The notes: generated by a model from the letters alone, not told the origin. Shown: positions 35,348 through 45,431, counted from the stretch's first letter. The stretch: DNA of 64,000 nt from Bacteroides pyogenes (GCF_014196225.1 NZ_JACIDI010000003.1:62001-126000), one strand, 5' to 3'. Numbers and translations: made by a program.

Positions 35348-36283
35348 ATGAACAGAATTACTTCTCTTTTCGGCATCCAATATCCCGTTGTGCAGGCGGG
35401 TATGGTTTGGTGCAGCGGTTGGCGGCTGGCTTCTGCGGTGAGCAATGCCGGCGGGCTGGGGCTTATCGGAGCCGGTTCCATGCATCCGGAAACCCTTCGC
35501 GAACATATCCGCAAATGTCGGGCGGCTACCGACCGGCCGTTCGGTGTGAACATTCCTTTGATGTATCCTCAGATTGAAGAGATCATGGATATCGTGGTGG
35601 AGGAGAAAGTGAAAATCGTTTTTACTTCCGCCGGAAACCCGAAGACGTGGACTTCTTGGCTGAAAGAACGGGGCATCACGGTGGTTCACGTCGTATCTTC
35701 TTCGCGTTTTGCCGTGAAATGTGAAGAAGCGGGTGTAGATGCCGTAGTAGCCGAAGGTTTTGAGGCCGGAGGACACAACGGGCGCGAAGAAACCACTACG
35801 CTTTGCCTTATACCTTCGGTGCGCAGGGCAACCACACTGCCTTTGATTGCAGCCGGAGGCATAGCTACCGGAGAAAGCATGCTGGCGGCTATGGTGCTGG
35901 GCGCCGAAGGCGTTCAGATCGGTACGCGTTTCGCCCTGACCGATGAGAGTTCGGCAAGCGAAGAGTTTAAGTCGCTTTGTCTGGGGTTAGGTGAAGGAGA
36001 TACGAAATTGCTGCTGAAAAAGCTGAGCCCTGTGCGTCTGGTAAAGAATGCTTTCCGCGATGCAGTGGAAGAGGCGGAAAGCCGCGGAGCTTCCGTCGAA
36101 GAATTGCGTGTGCTGCTCGGCAAAGGGCGTGCGAAAAGAGGAATCTTTGAAGGCGATCTGGAGCAGGGAGAGTTGGAGATAGGGCAGGTTGCTGCTCTTG
36201 TTTCCCGTCGCGAGTCTGCAAGCGAGGTGATGAAAGACCTGTTGGAAGCTTACCGGCAAGCTGTAGCAAAGACTTATTTCTGA
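35348..36283 (+). CDS. Nitronate monooxygenase / FabK-like flavoprotein (NPD family)
   Basis: The 311-residue FMN enzyme has ITSLFGIQYPVVQAGMVWCSG, SNAGGLGLIGAG, VNIPLMYP, VVAEGFEAGGHNGREE and LIAAGGIATGESMLAAMVLGAEGVQIGTRFALT, the FMN-phosphate loop. Members act as nitronate monooxygenases or as enoyl-ACP reductase FabK. The EAGGHNG segment is shared by both, so the reaction is open. An ATGATG at 35345-35350 gives a choice of start; upstream residues are not family-like. Confidence 0.85.
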   Translation: MNRITSLFGIQYPVVQAGMVWCSGWRLASAVSNAGGLGLIGAGSMHPETLREHIRKCRAATDRPFGVNIPLMYPQIEEIMDIVVEEKVKIVFTSAGNPKTWTSWLKERGITVVHVVSSSRFAVKCEEAGVDAVVAEGFEAGGHNGREETTTLCLIPSVRRATTLPLIAAGGIATGESMLAAMVLGAEGVQIGTRFALTDESSASEEFKSLCLGLGEGDTKLLLKKLSPVRLVKNAFRDAVEEAESRGASVEELRVLLGKGRAKRGIFEGDLEQGELEIGQVAALVSRRESASEVMKDLLEAYRQAVAKTYF

Positions 36284-36344
36284 TTGTGCATATAAGCGCC
36301 TTCCTCTTTTCAGCAGGCGTTTGAAAATACCTTTATATTCTTTC

Positions 36345-36445
36345 ACAAAAAAGCCCGCCGCCTTTGATTTCAAAGCCCGCCGTGTTTTTTTCAAAGCCCG
36401 CCGCCTTTTTTTTAAAGCCCGCGGGCTTTTTTTTCAAACATTCCA
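36345..36445. repeat. Tandem repeat G, 21-22 bp, same family as the left part of array D
   Basis: Four units: AAAAAAGCCCGCCGCCTTTG, TTCAAAGCCCGCCGTGTTTT, CAAAGCCCGCCGCCTTTT, AAAGCCCGCGGGCTTTTTT. The last is a perfect palindrome with a T-run and can work as a terminator for the flavoprotein gene (ends 36283). Nearly the same units occur at about 22220-22330. Confidence 0.85.
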
Positions 36446-36641
36446 TTGTTTTTTTTTGCTCCGTTCGTGCTGCATGAACACCCATTTACATCGATCGTGA
36501 CGTAGGAGATAATGAAAGAAAAGGCAGAAAGTTCCGATTTGAAAAAGCCCCTTTCACCTCTTTTCCGAAGCATCCGGTGCATCGTAAGAATGAGGTGAAA
36601 GGGAAAAGGGCGGCAATCGAAGAGTTATTTACAATGCTGCC
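36446..36641 (-). terminator. Terminator of ald (36543-36603) within the gap
   Basis: CCCTTTCACCTC (36549-36560) pairs with GAGGTGAAAGGG (36592-36603). On the minus strand the stem is followed by GCTTTTTC, about 40 bp after the ald stop. The rest of the stretch shows nothing. Confidence 0.65.
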
Positions 36642-37748
36642 TTATAAGAAAACAGGTTCATATCTTAAACCGAATACGTCTGCTACGGCCTTGTACGTCA
36701 CTTTGCCTTCCACGATGTTCAATCCCGGTTGCAGGGACGGAATTTCTTTGCAAGCTTTTTCCCAACCCTTGTTAGCCAAAGCGATGACGTACGGAAGCGT
36801 GGCATTGGTCAGTGCCAGGGTGGAAGTGTAAGGTACGGCTCCCGGAATATTGGCAACCGCATAATGCACGATTCCGTCTACGACATAAGTCGGTTCGCTG
36901 TGCGTGGTAGGGTGGGAGGTCTCGAAACATCCGCCTTGGTCTATTGCCACGTCGACAAGCACTGTGCCGGGTTGCAACATCGACAACATGGATCTCGTGA
37001 TCAAGTGCGGGGCCTTGTCTCCGGGAATCAGGACGGAACCGATAATCAGATCGACATCCGGCAACTCTTTCTTAATTCTTAATTCAGAAGAATATAAAGT
37101 TTTTACGTTCTTAGGCAATACTTCGCTCAGGTAGCGCAGGCGTGCCAGATTCACATCGGCGATAGTTACGTCGGCGCCCATTCCTGCCGCCATCTGTGCC
37201 GCATTGGTTCCTACTATTCCTCCGCCGAGGATGAGTACTTTGGCGGGCTTCACTCCGGGTACTCCGCCCAGCAAAATTCCTTTTCCGCCCTGCGGCTTTT
37301 CCAAAAAGCGCGCACCTTCTTGTACAGACATCCGTCCCGCCACTTCGCTCATCGGAATCAGCAAAGGCAGCGAACGGTCCGGATTTTCCACCGTTTCGTA
37401 TGCCAAGCAAATAGATTTGTTGGCGATCATCGCCAATGTCAGTTCTTTATCGGAAGCAAAATGAAAATAGGTAAACAGCAATTGCCCTTTTCTAATCAGG
37501 TTGTATTCGGGTGCGATAGGTTCCTTTACTTTTACAATCATGTCTGCGGTGGCATATACATCTTCTATGGTCGGTAAAATTTTAGCGCCCACAGCCTCGT
37601 ACGCTTCATCCGGGAAACCGCTGTTGATTCCCGCAGTGTGCTGGATGTAAACCTGATGTCCTCTTTTCACTAACTCTGCTGTTCCGGAAGGTGTCATGCC
37701 CACCCGATTCTCATTGTTCTTAATCTCTTTAGGTACTCCGATAATCAT
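36642..37748 (-). CDS. ald: Alanine dehydrogenase
   Basis: Ald interconverts L-alanine and pyruvate plus ammonia with NAD. The 368-residue protein matches the family: MIIGVPKEIKNNENRVGMTP, the catalytic Lys/His region (IVKVKEPIAPEYNLI..LLFTYFHFASD), the NAD site VLILGGGIVGTNAAQMAAGMGADVT and DVAIDQGGCFETSHPTTHS. It is complete. It lies downstream of the SusCD operon but is separated from it by a hairpin (37791-37820), so it is probably a separate unit. Confidence 0.95.
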   Translation of the reverse strand: MIIGVPKEIKNNENRVGMTPSGTAELVKRGHQVYIQHTAGINSGFPDEAYEAVGAKILPTIEDVYATADMIVKVKEPIAPEYNLIRKGQLLFTYFHFASDKELTLAMIANKSICLAYETVENPDRSLPLLIPMSEVAGRMSVQEGARFLEKPQGGKGILLGGVPGVKPAKVLILGGGIVGTNAAQMAAGMGADVTIADVNLARLRYLSEVLPKNVKTLYSSELRIKKELPDVDLIIGSVLIPGDKAPHLITRSMLSMLQPGTVLVDVAIDQGGCFETSHPTTHSEPTYVVDGIVHYAVANIPGAVPYTSTLALTNATLPYVIALANKGWEKACKEIPSLQPGLNIVEGKVTYKAVADVFGLRYEPVFL

Positions 37749-37790
37749 ATTGTTACATTTTAAGGTTAAACATGCCCGAAATTACAAAGA

Positions 37791-37820
37791 ATCCCCTTAC
37801 GTTGTTGCTCGTAAGGGGAT
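37791..37820 (-). terminator. Terminator after the SusC/SusD operon
   Basis: ATCCCCTTACG and CGTAAGGGGAT form a perfect 11-bp stem with an 8-nt loop, 46 bp after the SusD stop, followed on the minus strand by TTCTTTG. Confidence 0.6.
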
Positions 37821-37866
37821 GTTTAACAACAGAATGTTGTTTTTTTATGGCTGTCTTTTCCGGAAA

Positions 37867-39213
37867 TCAGTTCAGCAATCCCGGATTGGCTTCGGTTGCC
37901 GGCACAGGAATACGCAACGTGTAGCGCGGATCGTCTTGTTGCAATACAAACTTCTTGCCCTCCAGCGTTTTTTCCATCTTGGGGCGGGTGGTGCGTCGTA
38001 AGTCGAACCATCGGTGTCCTTCGAAGGCCAATTCGCGGGCACGCTCTTCCAGGATTTCTTTTATCAGCCCGTCTTGTTGCATTCCATCCACAGCTTTCTT
38101 TTTCTGTGCATATCCTTCCGGCGTATAACGCTTCTCCATCAGTTGCAACAATCGCTTGCGGGCTTCCGGCAGTTTGTTCAACCGGGCCGCAGCTTCGGCT
38201 GCGTTCAGGTAAATCTCTCCGGTGCGGAAGGAACAACGGTATTTGGAGCTTCCATCTGCTTTGGCAATGGAGTACTTCCCGTCTTTGTTCGGTTCTCCGA
38301 AGTATTTTTTCAGCCGTAAGTCATTGGCTGTGTCGTATGTTTTGCGCAGTTCTTCCCCTGCCCAGCAGGCTCTTTGTGTAGAAGAAGACTGAATTTGTTC
38401 GTATGCGTTGATGATTTCGACCGACTGGTACTCGTTAGGCATTTTACTGTCGGCTTGGTTCATGTTTTCCAGAGACGATTTCTTTGCCAAAACATTTTCC
38501 GCCTCCGCATATGCCTCTTCCCATTTTCCCATGTATAAATGCACGCGTGAAGCAAAAGCATCTGCAGCTATGGTAGAGAAGCGGTAGAGATATCTTTCTT
38601 CCCATGTCTCTTTATTTATCAAAGTACGGGCTTTTGCAATATCATCCAAAATAGCTGTGTAGATTTCCTCTACCGTGTTTCGTGTGGGAATGGCTTCCAA
38701 ATCTACGTCCTGCTTTAGGGGAATGGCTTTTTTTTGAGGGCCCCCTTTTTTACCATACGGTTCTCCGTAGAGATTCACCAATATAAAATGGATATAGCCT
38801 CTTAAGAAATAAGCTTCTCCCACGAGCTGATCTATTTCCTCCCGGCTGCCTTCTTTAATTTTGCTTTTATTGTCGATGATGGCGTTGGCATAATATATAA
38901 TGGAGTAATAAACCTCCCAGTTGAAAGAATAAGTGGATGTTTTGAACGATCCGTCATTCCATTTTTCAATTTCGCCATAAACGCCTTGCTCGTGGTTGTC
39001 GTCTTTTATAATTACATCGTTCGTGCGCATATCGCATATGGCCCTGTCATTGAAAGGTTGCTGATAGGCTTTGGTTAGCAGAGACCGATATTCGGACAAC
39101 GTATTCGGAATTACTTTTCCTACGGGTTGAATGTCTAGAAAACTGTCGCAAGACGAAAGCAGAAGACATCCTGCCATCGTAAAGGCGAGTGTGGTATATT
39201 TAGTTACTTTCAT
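37867..39213 (-). CDS. SusD/RagB-family nutrient-binding lipoprotein
   Basis: The 448-residue surface lipoprotein works with the SusC-like porin as a lid that captures substrate. It has a lipobox (AGCLLLSSC), then DSFLDIQPVGKVIPNTLSEYRSLL, typical SusD TPR-like segments (VGEAYFLRGYIHFILVNLYGEPY, DAFASRVHLYMGKWEEAYAEAENVL) and the C-terminal RagB pattern (YLNAAEAAARLNK, ILEERARELAFEGHRWFDLRR). It lies 12 bp after susC and behind a metalloprotease gene, which suggests peptides rather than glycans as ligand. Confidence 0.95.
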   Translation of the reverse strand: MKVTKYTTLAFTMAGCLLLSSCDSFLDIQPVGKVIPNTLSEYRSLLTKAYQQPFNDRAICDMRTNDVIIKDDNHEQGVYGEIEKWNDGSFKTSTYSFNWEVYYSIIYYANAIIDNKSKIKEGSREEIDQLVGEAYFLRGYIHFILVNLYGEPYGKKGGPQKKAIPLKQDVDLEAIPTRNTVEEIYTAILDDIAKARTLINKETWEERYLYRFSTIAADAFASRVHLYMGKWEEAYAEAENVLAKKSSLENMNQADSKMPNEYQSVEIINAYEQIQSSSTQRACWAGEELRKTYDTANDLRLKKYFGEPNKDGKYSIAKADGSSKYRCSFRTGEIYLNAAEAAARLNKLPEARKRLLQLMEKRYTPEGYAQKKKAVDGMQQDGLIKEILEERARELAFEGHRWFDLRRTTRPKMEKTLEGKKFVLQQDDPRYTLRIPVPATEANPGLLN

Positions 39214-39225
39214 GATGTTTGTTGT

Positions 39226-42200
39226 TTAGAAATTCAAATTTAGATTGAATGTGAATGAACGCGGTATAGGCGTCGCATAAATATTGCTCATCGATTCGGG
39301 ATCGAGGTAATTCTTGTAGCTCGAACCGAACACACATACGTTACGTGCTTCCAATCCTACGGTAGCTCCGTTCAGACGAATGTAACGAAGCCATTCGGCC
39401 GGCAAGCGATAAGCCAAACGTATGTTTTGCAACCGTACATAGCTGAGTGGTTTTACCCAAATATCCAATGCTCTTGCTACTTGCGGGCGGTCATTCAATA
39501 ATGAGTAATCGGCAGGGAAGTTATTACGTGTGTTGAGAGCGGGAAAGCTTCCCTCTTTATTCTCAGGTGTCCATCTGTTCAGGATATCCCGGTTCGTATT
39601 CCGTCCCGGATCATAGTCGGTCAAACTATATGTGGGCGCAGTTTTTACATGCGCTCCCAAATTGTATGCGAAGTTTACATTCAGCTCCCAGTTACGATAA
39701 CTGAAAGTATTCATAAATCCTCCCGAGTAGGGGGCATCGGACGTTCCCATGTAGCTGTAAAACTCTCTTTCCTCTTTAGGATTCACATTTGGTCCCCAAA
39801 AACCTATTCCTGATTCATCTGTCATTTTATACAATGCTTCCAACGTTGTTTCTTTACCGTCTTTTCCTATAATCTTGATTCGTCCGTTTTCAGGATCGAT
39901 ACCTTTTGTCTTCAATGCGAATATGGCTCCTACCGGATAGCCTTCCAAGCCGGGCATTGTCTGGTTGTCCGGAGTCATCACCTTCAATACTTTATTTTGA
40001 TTGTAGGCAAAGTTGAAATTAGTGTACCAGAAAAAGTGCTTGGTAGTGATGTTCCGCGTCTGAAGGTTAATTTCGATTCCTTTATTCTCCATGCTCGCCC
40101 AGTTGATGTTCATGCTGTTGAATCCGTTTTCCAAAGGAAGCATCCTGATGCCGATCAAATCTGTTCCTTTTCGATAATAATAATCGACGCTGACATTCGC
40201 AGCTTGGTTCAATACGGCAAAGTCTAATCCGATATTGTATGTGGCGGTTTTTTCCCAACGCAGTTTACTGTTGGGAGCAGAGTTGATACGAATAATATCT
40301 TCGACGTATCCGGGCATGATACTTGCCTTTTCGTATACTCCGACTAAAAACGGTGAAGTACTTTTATCTATGTTACCTTGCAATCCGTATGAGAAGCGAA
40401 GCGCCAGATTGTCTATCCATTTTATCGGTTGCATAAAGCTTTCGTTGGATGCTCTCCATAGTCCGCTGAACGAATAGATAGGCAGGTAGCGGTATTTCTT
40501 GTCGACACCGAAAAGGTCTGAGCCGTCCATACGCACGCTGGCGCCGAGGGTGTAGCGGTTCATCAAAGAGTAAGATCCGTTGGCATAGAAAGAGGCGAAT
40601 GCGTTTTCCACATAATTCTTAGTATGTAGCTTTACTCCTTGAGCTTTACTTTCATTCTCGAAAACAATATTGATGTTGGTAAGCGTTTTGGGGTCGTATC
40701 CATAAGCGGTGGATGAGTGTGTGTCGAACCAATTCTTACGTATTTCCGAACCTGCCATTACTTGCACATCATGAATGTCTTTGAATGTATTTTTATATTC
40801 TCCTTGCAATTTCCACGTTATTTGGGAAGTTGAGGAATGAGAGTAGGAGTGCATTCCTCCTTCGGGATATAAATATTTCCCACCGCCATATTTCCCGTTT
40901 TCACGCGTGTTACGCATGTTAAATGTGTTTGCTCCCACATATTTTTCTTGCGCTGATTGGTCCCATTGCAAGCCTATCTGTGATGTAAGTTTCCATTGGT
41001 CGTTGAAACGGAGTTCGGCATCGAATATGGAATTGATTGCAGTTACGGTTGTTTCGTTACTGGTATTGTCACGTTCTTCAAATATATTGAAGCCTCTCTT
41101 TTCATCCGCTTTATCACTAGATGCTATATCGTAATCGTAAACATAATGATGATTCTCATCATAGGGGCTTAGATAAGGATTGGCGGTGCGTGAGTAAAAA
41201 ATAGGATTTGCCAGTCCTTTCGAGTCTGTGACAAAGTTTTGGTTTTTCCGGCGGTTGGCAAATATCGAAAGACCGAATTTAAGCAGTTTGTTTATCTGGT
41301 AAGATGTTTTGCTGGTCAGGTTGAAACGTGTCATGTTCACACCCGGCACATTACCGTTTTCGTTGGAGTATCCCAAAGAATTATAGTAGGTTACTTTCTC
41401 ACTGCCGCCCGATAAGCTCAGGTTGTATTCTTGGGTAAAAGCATCGCGGAAAAGAATATCGTTCCAGTCCGTGTTGATAGTTTTCAATCGGTTGATAGCA
41501 TCCTGAACATCGGAAGGAAGTCCATTCCAACCGTTGGTCCGATAATCATTCATTAAGTTATGTTTATTTAGTATGGCGGCTACTCCTCCTTTTTCCTTGT
41601 AAGTAGGATATGTTTCGAAAGCAAATTCATGCATTTCTTTCAGTAATTCAAGTTCTAAATTTACTTTCTCTTCAGCATTCAGCAGATTGAGTTGCGAAAT
41701 ACTCGGATTCGGCGAATAAGTCAATTTCGTGTTGAAATGTATCACCGGTTTTCCTGCTTTACCTCTTTTGGTGGTTACCACAATAACTCCGTTCGCAGCA
41801 CGCGCTCCATAGATAGCCGTTGCTGCGGCATCTTTCAGGATAGTAATACTTTCGATATCGTTCGGACTAAGCCCGGCGATGGACGACTGGCTGATGTTGT
41901 TGATGTCATTGTCTTCGCCATTGATTCTGTCAAGCTTCGGAATGTCTGTTCCTTCCAATGGGATGCCGTCCAGTACCCATAACGGATCTTGAGTACCGTT
42001 CAAAGAAGCAGTTCCCCGAATACGGATACGTGCGGGCGCGCCCGGCGCACCGGAAGTATTGGTCACCGCCACTCCGGCAATCTGTCCCGTCAATGCCTGG
42101 TCGATGCTTTTCGTTGCCCCTACCATAGCATCCGAAAGCTCCACTTTGGAGATGGCGGCAGTCAGTTTGCGACGCTCCAGCGTCTGGTATCCTGTCACCA

Positions 42201-42555
42201 CTACGTCTGCCAGCGTATGCGATGAGGGCTGGAGTATGATGTGATAGTTTTTCTTATTGCCTTGTATGTTGACAGCTTGTTCCTGATAACCGATATAACT
42301 ACAGAAGAACCGGGTAATTTGTTCGGGAATAGGTAGCGAGAACTTGCCGTCGATGTCGGTAATGGTTCCTAAGGATGTCTGAGAGATTCCCGCCTTTTTC
42401 AAATCATCGGCGTGGATGTATACAGACGCTCCGATAAGAGGCTCGTTATCTTCGCCCGAAACTACAATTCCCATAATGATACGATTGCCTGCTTTTGCTA
42501 TTGCCAACGCATTGGCAAGCAGGCATATTAAAATGAATAAATGTTTTTTTCTCAT
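39226..42555 (-). CDS. SusC/RagA-family TonB-linked outer membrane transporter
   Basis: The 1109-residue porin imports substrate captured by SusD, using TonB energy. It has a signal peptide, a CarboxypepD_reg-like domain (IMGIVVSGEDNEPLIGASVYI...DIDGKFSLPIP), the SusC signature region (LADVVVTGYQTLERRKLTAAISKVELSDA), the plug (QALTGQIAGVAVTNTSGAPGAPARIRIRG, DPLWVLDGIPLEG, ILKDAAATAIYGARAANGVIVVTTKRG) and a 22-stranded barrel ending in FTFNLNLNF. There is no N-terminal STN domain, so no direct anti-sigma signalling is expected. Confidence 0.97.
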   Translation of the reverse strand: MRKKHLFILICLLANALAIAKAGNRIIMGIVVSGEDNEPLIGASVYIHADDLKKAGISQTSLGTITDIDGKFSLPIPEQITRFFCSYIGYQEQAVNIQGNKKNYHIILQPSSHTLADVVVTGYQTLERRKLTAAISKVELSDAMVGATKSIDQALTGQIAGVAVTNTSGAPGAPARIRIRGTASLNGTQDPLWVLDGIPLEGTDIPKLDRINGEDNDINNISQSSIAGLSPNDIESITILKDAAATAIYGARAANGVIVVTTKRGKAGKPVIHFNTKLTYSPNPSISQLNLLNAEEKVNLELELLKEMHEFAFETYPTYKEKGGVAAILNKHNLMNDYRTNGWNGLPSDVQDAINRLKTINTDWNDILFRDAFTQEYNLSLSGGSEKVTYYNSLGYSNENGNVPGVNMTRFNLTSKTSYQINKLLKFGLSIFANRRKNQNFVTDSKGLANPIFYSRTANPYLSPYDENHHYVYDYDIASSDKADEKRGFNIFEERDNTSNETTVTAINSIFDAELRFNDQWKLTSQIGLQWDQSAQEKYVGANTFNMRNTRENGKYGGGKYLYPEGGMHSYSHSSTSQITWKLQGEYKNTFKDIHDVQVMAGSEIRKNWFDTHSSTAYGYDPKTLTNINIVFENESKAQGVKLHTKNYVENAFASFYANGSYSLMNRYTLGASVRMDGSDLFGVDKKYRYLPIYSFSGLWRASNESFMQPIKWIDNLALRFSYGLQGNIDKSTSPFLVGVYEKASIMPGYVEDIIRINSAPNSKLRWEKTATYNIGLDFAVLNQAANVSVDYYYRKGTDLIGIRMLPLENGFNSMNINWASMENKGIEINLQTRNITTKHFFWYTNFNFAYNQNKVLKVMTPDNQTMPGLEGYPVGAIFALKTKGIDPENGRIKIIGKDGKETTLEALYKMTDESGIGFWGPNVNPKEEREFYSYMGTSDAPYSGGFMNTFSYRNWELNVNFAYNLGAHVKTAPTYSLTDYDPGRNTNRDILNRWTPENKEGSFPALNTRNNFPADYSLLNDRPQVARALDIWVKPLSYVRLQNIRLAYRLPAEWLRYIRLNGATVGLEARNVCVFGSSYKNYLDPESMSNIYATPIPRSFTFNLNLNF

Positions 42556-42586
42556 TGATGAATAAATTAATGTAAATTAAATTGAT

Positions 42587-45220
42587 TTATTTCGTTCCTA
42601 AAGCTGTATTGATGCGTAAAATCATGTCTTCGTAATGATATCGGGTAGCGGTATCGGAAGTCGCGACACGGTTTTGCAGCAATTTCTTGATCCGTAACAA
42701 TTCGCCTCGCTTCACAGAAATTGCATCGGAGATGCGGTTGAGTTGTGTGCCGTAAAAGTTCAATGTACGCGGCGCTCCCATTCTGTCGGGATTGTGAAGA
42801 CTGCGCTGTTCGGCCGCATGGCAACTGCAGAAGCCGTTCGAGTGATCGATTAAAAAATGCTCTTCCGCCAATTTTTTATTAATCTTCACTGCTTCAGGTT
42901 CGGCGGCGGCAGTCAGCAGGGCATCCAGAAAGTTTTTCTGCAGCGAACGTTCCAAGACATTCGGGCGTCCGCCACGCTCGGTGATCCCGAAGATGTGTTT
43001 GTGGAGCCCGTCCATCAGTTCTACCACGGTGAATGCTCTCTTTCCGTTTTTCGATTCGTTTTCGATCATACGCATCAGGCGGTTGTTTCCTAAAAGATCC
43101 CAAAGAATATATGCCTGAGCGTTTTTTAAAACCTGTGTAGGCGCATTTTCCTGCACTCCTACGGGGGTGTTCCGCAAAAGATAAGTGTATGTTCCGACTT
43201 CGGCGTCGAACAACCATTTCGGATAGGTCAATATTTCATTCAACAAGAATTTCAATGCACCTTGCTGCTTCTCTTTTTCGACGAAAGTGTACGTCTTCAC
43301 TCCGTCGCCGACAGTGGTGTTTTCAATATAAATGCCGCCGATGTTTGCCAATACATGATACAAATAATTGTTCCATTGGTTGATAACAGCATAATACAAG
43401 CGTGAAGCCTCTTCGTATGTCTGTCCTTTCTCTCCGGTAGTGCTCCACTCCAGAATTTGCGGAACGATGCGCTTCAGATTGGCGATGCCCAAAAGAGACG
43501 AACGAACCGGGTCGTCGCCCAAATCTTCGTTTTGCGCGCGCGGGTCTACTGCGTCGCGTATGTCTTGTGCTTCGCTGTATTTATAGAGACGGTCGGTGTG
43601 CCGGCTCAGAAACTCGAATAAATCGTCTTTTTCTTCTTCCGGACTGTTTTTGCCATACCAGCGATAGCCGTATTCAATGGCAAATTTGTCGTAGGGACCG
43701 ATGTGGGGAGAGAGAACCTTGACTCCATCACCCGGTTGAGCGATATAATTGAAACGGGCATAGTCCATGATGGAAGAGGAGGTCGAGTTCATCCGTGAAG
43801 TGAAACTTTCGGAACGGAGAGAGTCTGTGGGGAAAGCCCACGATCCCATCATGTTGTGGCGCAAACCCAACGAGTGTCCGACTTCATGGCAAGCGACAAA
43901 CCGTACGGCGTCTCCCATCAATGCGTCGGGCAATTGGGCGCTTCGTGCCAATGGATCGATGGTTCCGGTCTGAACAGTAATCCATTCGCGTACCATCGAA
44001 AGCACGTTGTGCCACCACATAATATCAGCTTCGAGAATCTCTCCGGAGCGCGGATCAAGCAATGAAGGACCCATGGCATTCTTTTTCTCTGAAGCGGCAT
44101 ATGTCAATACCGAGTAACTTACATCATCCATATCGATGTGCATGCTATCTGTTATCTCTTTAGCAATGATCGCATTCTTGAATCCTGCCTTTTCGAAGGC
44201 CGACTGCCAGTCTTCAATACCTTTCTTGATATACGACCGCCACTGATAAGGCGTGGAGTTGTCGATATAGAAAACAATTGGTTTGGCGGGTTCTACCAAC
44301 TCACCTTTCAAGTATTTCTTCCTGTCCTCCGGCTTGGGTTCCATGCGCCACCGAGTGATAAACTGTGCTTTATCGCTTCTCTGCTGGTTGTCGCTAAAGC
44401 TAAGCAACGGATTGGTAAAATATCCTACCTTTTGATTGTCGAAACGTCCCATCATCGGTTTTTCGGGCAATAGCAAGATAGAAGAACTGGCTTCCACCGT
44501 AACGTGAACGGTTGTCGTTCCTTCCGTTACTTTGGTAGTCAGTTCCGACGTGGCAATCACATTGTTCGGAAAAGCTTTTACCGATAAAATGCGTGAGAGA
44601 TTCTTTATGGCGGATGTTCCGAGGTTGATATTGGTAAATACATTGTTGATACTCGTCTCCGTTCCGTCGTATATATCGTTTATTTTAATGACCAGCGTCG
44701 TCGAGTCGCTGTTTATGGCTTCAATCTTAAAGGCGGCGATGAGCGGAGATATGAAATTGTCCCGTACGGAACGATAGATCGCATCTTCTTTGGGTGTCAA
44801 AGGAAGCGGGCGTTGCTGGCGGAACATCAGTTTTCCGGCGCTTTTGTCCCATTCCATACGAATCATCTGATTTTCGTAGTTTACACCGCGATTTACTCCG
44901 GCTTCGTTGAGTTCTGAGGGGACACGCTGCAACTTGTTTACAATCAGCAAGTCGCGTCCTAATAGAGAGGTGGGAATTTCGAAATAGTACTCATTTTTTT
45001 TCTGTAAGACATTGAACATACCTTTGTTCACCTTACTGCCTTCCATTAATTTCTCGTAATCGCTTTTACTTTTTTCTTCCTTTTCGGCTTTCTTCTTTTT
45101 CTTTTTGTTGAACCAGCCTGGATGATGAGTTTCGGGAGTAGTTGCGGATGTTGAAATAGGGTTTACGTTTGTTAATACACAAGCAATGGTTATTGCCATC
45201 ACATTGATAGATATTCTCAT
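42587..45220 (-). CDS. Exported zinc metalloprotease with DUF5117/DUF5118 domains
   Basis: The 877-residue protein has a signal sequence (MRISINVMAITIACVLTNVN), a Lys-rich stretch, then DUF5118 (KVNKGMFNVLQKKNEYYFEIP) and DUF5117 (LLGRDLLIVNKLQRVPSELNEAGVNRG) regions, and a zinc protease domain with HEVGHSLGLRHN (zinc HExxHxxGxxH, metzincin-like), followed by a helical C-terminal region. The frame extends 25 codons upstream, but a TACTTTTG box at 45262-45269 supports ATG 45220. SusC starts 31 bp after it; the three genes form one operon, consistent with protein or peptide foraging. Confidence 0.9.
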   Translation of the reverse strand: MRISINVMAITIACVLTNVNPISTSATTPETHHPGWFNKKKKKKAEKEEKSKSDYEKLMEGSKVNKGMFNVLQKKNEYYFEIPTSLLGRDLLIVNKLQRVPSELNEAGVNRGVNYENQMIRMEWDKSAGKLMFRQQRPLPLTPKEDAIYRSVRDNFISPLIAAFKIEAINSDSTTLVIKINDIYDGTETSINNVFTNINLGTSAIKNLSRILSVKAFPNNVIATSELTTKVTEGTTTVHVTVEASSSILLLPEKPMMGRFDNQKVGYFTNPLLSFSDNQQRSDKAQFITRWRMEPKPEDRKKYLKGELVEPAKPIVFYIDNSTPYQWRSYIKKGIEDWQSAFEKAGFKNAIIAKEITDSMHIDMDDVSYSVLTYAASEKKNAMGPSLLDPRSGEILEADIMWWHNVLSMVREWITVQTGTIDPLARSAQLPDALMGDAVRFVACHEVGHSLGLRHNMMGSWAFPTDSLRSESFTSRMNSTSSSIMDYARFNYIAQPGDGVKVLSPHIGPYDKFAIEYGYRWYGKNSPEEEKDDLFEFLSRHTDRLYKYSEAQDIRDAVDPRAQNEDLGDDPVRSSLLGIANLKRIVPQILEWSTTGEKGQTYEEASRLYYAVINQWNNYLYHVLANIGGIYIENTTVGDGVKTYTFVEKEKQQGALKFLLNEILTYPKWLFDAEVGTYTYLLRNTPVGVQENAPTQVLKNAQAYILWDLLGNNRLMRMIENESKNGKRAFTVVELMDGLHKHIFGITERGGRPNVLERSLQKNFLDALLTAAAEPEAVKINKKLAEEHFLIDHSNGFCSCHAAEQRSLHNPDRMGAPRTLNFYGTQLNRISDAISVKRGELLRIKKLLQNRVATSDTATRYHYEDMILRINTALGTK

Positions 45221-45261
45221 TGATTTAGAACTTAAATTTTGGATGTTATTAAAATAGCTTG

Positions 45262-45269
45262 CAAAAGTA
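45262..45269 (-). promoter_or_regulatory. -7 box of the protease-SusC-SusD operon
   Basis: TACTTTTG on the minus strand, about 40 bp before ATG 45220. No regulator gene adjoins the operon. Confidence 0.5.
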
Positions 45270-45431
45270 CAAAATTCCATTAGTAAGTTGTGCAATATGT
45301 GAGGGGAATATGGATAATAAAAGATTTATTAACTACTTTCTTATTTTGTTATTTGGTTGTTTTCTGCATTACCAGACGAGAAATCTTTGATATTTCCATC
45401 TCTATTATTTCATATTCTACTTTGAATGGTT

